From Actinomycetes bacterium (GTDB taxonomy: Bacteria; Actinomycetota; Acidimicrobiia; Acidimicrobiales; RAAP-2): a stretch of 64,000 nucleotides of DNA. The DNA is taken from the NCBI GenBank assembly GCA_021848365.1, contig JAJZUS010000003.1, positions 156,553 to 220,552 of the forward strand, in the 5' to 3' direction. Positions within the stretch are counted from its first letter, which is position 1, and every line of letters begins with the position of its first letter. The notes under the pieces are model-generated. The model saw nothing but the letters and a program-made list of their open reading frames with translations, was not told where the DNA came from and did no database searches. Of the stretch, positions 61,987 to 64,000 are shown one piece after another. The position numbers and the translations under genes were made by a program.

Positions 61987-62333
61987 CAGCGACTGACCCC
62001 GATGAAGTTCAGTCGGTCGTTCAGGCACGACTTGTCAAAGTCAATCGTGAGCACGAGATCCGCTAGATCCGAAAGGGCGTGAGTCAAGTTGGCGTCGCTG
62101 ATCTCGTAGCGCACGTGGCGGCCCTCGGGCTCGGCCACGACAAGGCCGCAGCCGCGCAGGCACGCCAGATGATTGCTGGTGTTCGCTCGGCTGATCCCTA
62201 ACCGAGCAGCCAAGGCTCCGGGGTACGAGGGGCCGTCGACTAAGGCCAGCAGCAGCTGACAACGTGTTTCGTCTGCCAGGGCCCGTCCTACCCGCGCTAG
62301 AGCGTCTAGGCGGACATTGGTAACGGAGGGCAC
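61986..62333 (-). CDS. cmtR: CmtR-type ArsR/SmtB metal-sensing repressor
   Basis: A 115-aa winged-helix repressor. From GTG 62333 (6 nt after TATCAT) it closely follows the Mycobacterium tuberculosis CmtR layout: ALARVGRALADETRCQLLLAL, the recognition helix ISRANTSNHLACLRGCG, and the tail DFDKSC. The two Cys in HLACLRGCG and the tail Cys are placed like the Cys57, Cys61 and Cys102 that bind Cd or Pb there. It should repress its own operon until metal binds. A longer in-frame start (62531) crosses the operator and is rejected. Confidence 0.9.
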   Translation of the reverse strand: MPSVTNVRLDALARVGRALADETRCQLLLALVDGPSYPGALAARLGISRANTSNHLACLRGCGLVVAEPEGRHVRYEISDANLTHALSDLADLVLTIDFDKSCLNDRLNFIGVSR

Positions 62334-62562
62334 TTGGGAATGATACAGCGTCCGCTGTACTATCGCGTCCAAGGTTCCGGGACGTGCAAGGGCGACCCCG
62401 TGTGAGTTGTGACAGGCGCGTGGCAGGAACTCGCGAAGGACCGCGCTAATTGGGGGCGCCTGTCGCGCGAGTCTCCTGGCGGACCGGTCGCATCTGTGTC
62501 CGATGTCGTTGCGAAGCTCAACAGCTACCAACCCAAGGCTCTAAGTCCTGTTCAGTGGGATC
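62334..62562. other. Region between cmtR and IS630
   Basis: Besides the operator and the divergent promoter this stretch holds only the possible plus-strand frame described separately. Confidence 0.5.
62340..62363. promoter_or_regulatory. Divergent promoter and operator of cmtR operon
   Basis: TACAGCG at 62344-62350 and CGCTGTA at 62353-62359 form a perfect inverted repeat with a 2-nt spacer. It is flanked by TATCAT for cmtR on the minus strand (62340-62345) and TACTAT on the plus strand (62358-62363). Binding here would cover both -10 boxes. The plus-side box would drive the interrupted frame at 62409. Confidence 0.75.
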
Positions 62563-62564
62563 TA
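62409..62564 (+). pseudogene. Possible gene start interrupted by the IS
   Basis: From GTG 62409 a 52-codon frame (AWQELAKDRANWGRL near the start, VAKLNSYQPKALSP later) runs without stops into the target TA of the IS. Third-position G/C is about two thirds, similar to cmtR. It lies 46 nt after the divergent TACTAT box. No family is recognised, and it could be a non-coding coincidence. Confidence 0.35.
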
Positions 62565-62589
62565 AAGAGGTTCGTGTAATACAGTGACA
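62565..62589 (+). repeat. IS630 left inverted repeat
   Basis: AAGAGGTTCGTGTAATACAG followed by TGACA; it pairs with the right repeat with two mismatches. Confidence 0.85.
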
Positions 62590-62619
62590 TAGCGGTCCCG
62601 GTTGTGGGATACTGGTTCT

Positions 62620-63650
62620 ATGACCACACGTTCGCGCGTTACCACCCGCACGAAGTCCCGAGCCGTCCCGCGCGACTTTGAGGCGATGGAGCGTCGACGG
62701 CGGCGTGCGGGGAAGATGTTCGACGCGGGCAAGTCCCAGGCCGACGTGGTGAGAGAGCTCGAGGTGTCACGCCAGAGCGCGAGCCGCTGGCACGCCGACT
62801 GGGCCCAGGGGGGCACGCCCGCGCTGCGCGGTGCCGGCCGGGCCGGGCGCCTGCCGCGATTGAACGAGCAGGACCTCGCGAGGGTCGAGCGCGAACTCTT
62901 GAAGGGGCCGCTCGCGAACGGGTATCCCACCGACCTGTGGACACTGGCCCGCGTGGGCGAGGTCATCGAGCGCGTGACCGGCGTCTCTTTCCACCCCGGT
63001 CACGTCTGGAGGATTCTTACGAGGCTGGGCTGGAGTCGCCAGCGTCCGGCTCGACGCGCGCTCGAACGCGACGACGCGGCGATTCTGCACTGGGCCACGG
63101 TCGAGTGGACCCGGGTAAAAAAAACGCCCGACGGCGAAAGGCGTGGATCGTCTTCCAAGACGAGAGCGGGTTCAGCCTCCTCCCCTCGGTGAGGGCGACC
63201 TGGGCGAGGCGCGGAGAGACTCCGGTGCTGCGCCACCACCTCTCGAACTGGAAGCGCCTCTCGATGTCGGCCGCCCTCGGCTACGACCCACGGGGCGAGG
63301 GGACGTGGCTGGTCTTTCAGATGATCCCCGGCACCTACAACGACGTCGCCTTGAGTGGTGACAAGGCGACCCTCATCTGGGACGGCCTGGCCGGTCACCG
63401 CTCCAACGCGATGCGGGCCTGGCTGAGGACCCAGCGACACTGGCTCGTCGTCGAACGCTTACCCGCCTACGGCCACGACCTCAATCCGGTCGAGCCGGTG
63501 TGGGGAAACCTCAAGTCCCGCGAGCTCGCCAAACTCTGTCCCGACACGATCGGCGAGGCCGCCCTCCACGCCGACATCGGCCTCGAGCGAATCGGCACTG
63601 ATGCCGAACTGTGCCACTCGTTCCTGCGCCAGTGCGGCCTCTCTCTGTGA
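62620..63650 (+). CDS. IS630 transposase, -1 frameshift in A8
   Basis: The first frame (ATG 62620) encodes a helix-turn-helix DNA-binding part with SQADVVRELEVSRQSASRW and a second winged helix, and runs to 63192. The second frame, entered after the A8 run at 63117-63124, carries the DDE domain: D in FQDESG, D in IWDGLAGHRSN and E in NPVEPVWGNLKS, the canonical IS630 pattern. A -1 shift at the run joins them to a 343-aa protein, the normal family length. Slippage at A-runs is a known control of IS630 transposases, so this is probably programmed rather than a lesion. Confidence 0.88.
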
Positions 63651-63656
63651 CCTATC

Positions 63657-63681
63657 TGTCACTCTATTATACGAACCTCTT
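63657..63681 (-). repeat. IS630 right inverted repeat
   Basis: The minus strand reads AAGAGGTTCGTATAATAGAG followed by TGACA from 63681 inward; it matches the left repeat with two differences. Confidence 0.85.
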
Positions 63682-63683
63682 TA

Positions 63684-64000
63684 GCCCGCCGCCACCGTCA
63701 CTCTGAGCCTCGCGGGACCCAACACGTCCCGCGAGGCTCTCGCGCGTCTCGCGCGACTCTCTGGGCGTCGCCGCGCGTTGCCGATCCTTTGTCGGGGCCG
63801 CTAGCTGAGGTGTCCAGAGTCCGAAACCGGCTCTCTTGTCGTCGCTTCGCGACTTTCGTCACCTTGTCGGTCCAGGTTTCGGCGTTCAGGGGCCTTTTAG
63901 GTTGATACCCGTGCCCGAGAGGGCTTTTCTCGCGATTTAGTGGGCGGCGAGGACCGCAGGCACCTGAGCAGGAGAAGGGTTCACCCGGCACTGAACTCGC
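63684..64000. other. Right flank, no gene recognised
   Basis: This stretch starts with a strong hairpin (63705-63739). The remaining 260 bp contain long minus-strand frames without family features. Nothing else is supported. Confidence 0.5.
63705..63739. terminator. 14-bp hairpin in right flank
   Basis: GAGCCTCGCGGGAC (63705-63718) pairs perfectly with 63726-63739 around a 7-nt loop. It may terminate the gene interrupted by the IS or one on the other strand. Confidence 0.65.

Larger units (their letters stand above)
62565..63681 (+). mobile_element. IS630-family insertion sequence
   Basis: About 1.12 kb between TA dinucleotides at 62563-62564 and 63682-63683, the target duplication of this family. 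The outer inverted repeats begin AAGAGGTTCGTRTAATASAG and match over about 25 bp with two differences. It holds one transposase split by a frameshift. Outside the right end, GCCCGCCGCC begins the chromosomal flank. Confidence 0.9.

Noticed and set aside
63698..63991. 97-codon minus-strand frame at the right edge
   Set aside because: Overlaps the strong hairpin and shows no family features.

Overview
The window is about 64 kb of high-GC DNA from an actinobacterial chromosome. The best fit is an Acidimicrobiia-like lineage; this is inferred from the two-domain F420-precursor gene fbiC, a transketolase/transaldolase/glucose-6-phosphate isomerase operon, an actinobacterial CmtR-type metal sensor, and very frequent leaderless genes (a TANNNT hexamer 6-8 nt before the start codon). 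Species cannot be named from the sequence. Genes are packed tightly: start/stop overlaps of the form GTGA or ATGA are the rule, and four convergent gene pairs overlap in the single tetranucleotide CTAG.

Positions 1-9.8 kb hold a ferredoxin, a trmI operon with three small membrane or basic proteins and a thioesterase, the sugar-phosphate operon tkt-tal-pgi, and fbiC with a LOG-like gene. Positions 9.8-18.3 kb, on the minus strand, hold an acyl-CoA synthetase coupled to a Sir2 deacylase, then both glutamate synthase subunits. Positions 18.4-25 kb hold a 51-aa gene, tRNA-Pro(GGG), a fumarylacetoacetate hydrolase-family gene, an Old Yellow Enzyme gene broken by one missing base, a FAD oxidoreductase behind a structured leader, and an acetate module (acs and the satP-type transporter).

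Positions 25-30 kb carry trpC-F-B-A on the minus strand, with trpD divergent from the same 54-nt promoter region. Positions 30-43.6 kb are housekeeping: der, a DUF512 radical-SAM protein, ispH, a glycosyltransferase, and the run scpA-scpB-rluB-aroH-tyrA-aroA-cmk-plsC, trpS, a site-2 protease and xerD. Positions 43.6-48.3 kb hold a NUDIX hydrolase, pyrG, recN and nadK. From 48.3 to 57.6 kb there are hypothetical proteins, a PEP synthase, a transporter and small enzymes, including a second gene with a one-base frameshift.

From 57.7 kb the character changes. There is a prepilin fused to a LamG-like domain, a remnant of a VOC-family gene, about 750 bp without recognisable genes, then a metal-resistance unit (cmtR, czcD-like and a second CDF-like gene) with a clear divergent promoter/operator. 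An IS630-family element that uses a -1 frameshift in an A8 run follows at once. This right end looks like an acquired or decaying accessory region.
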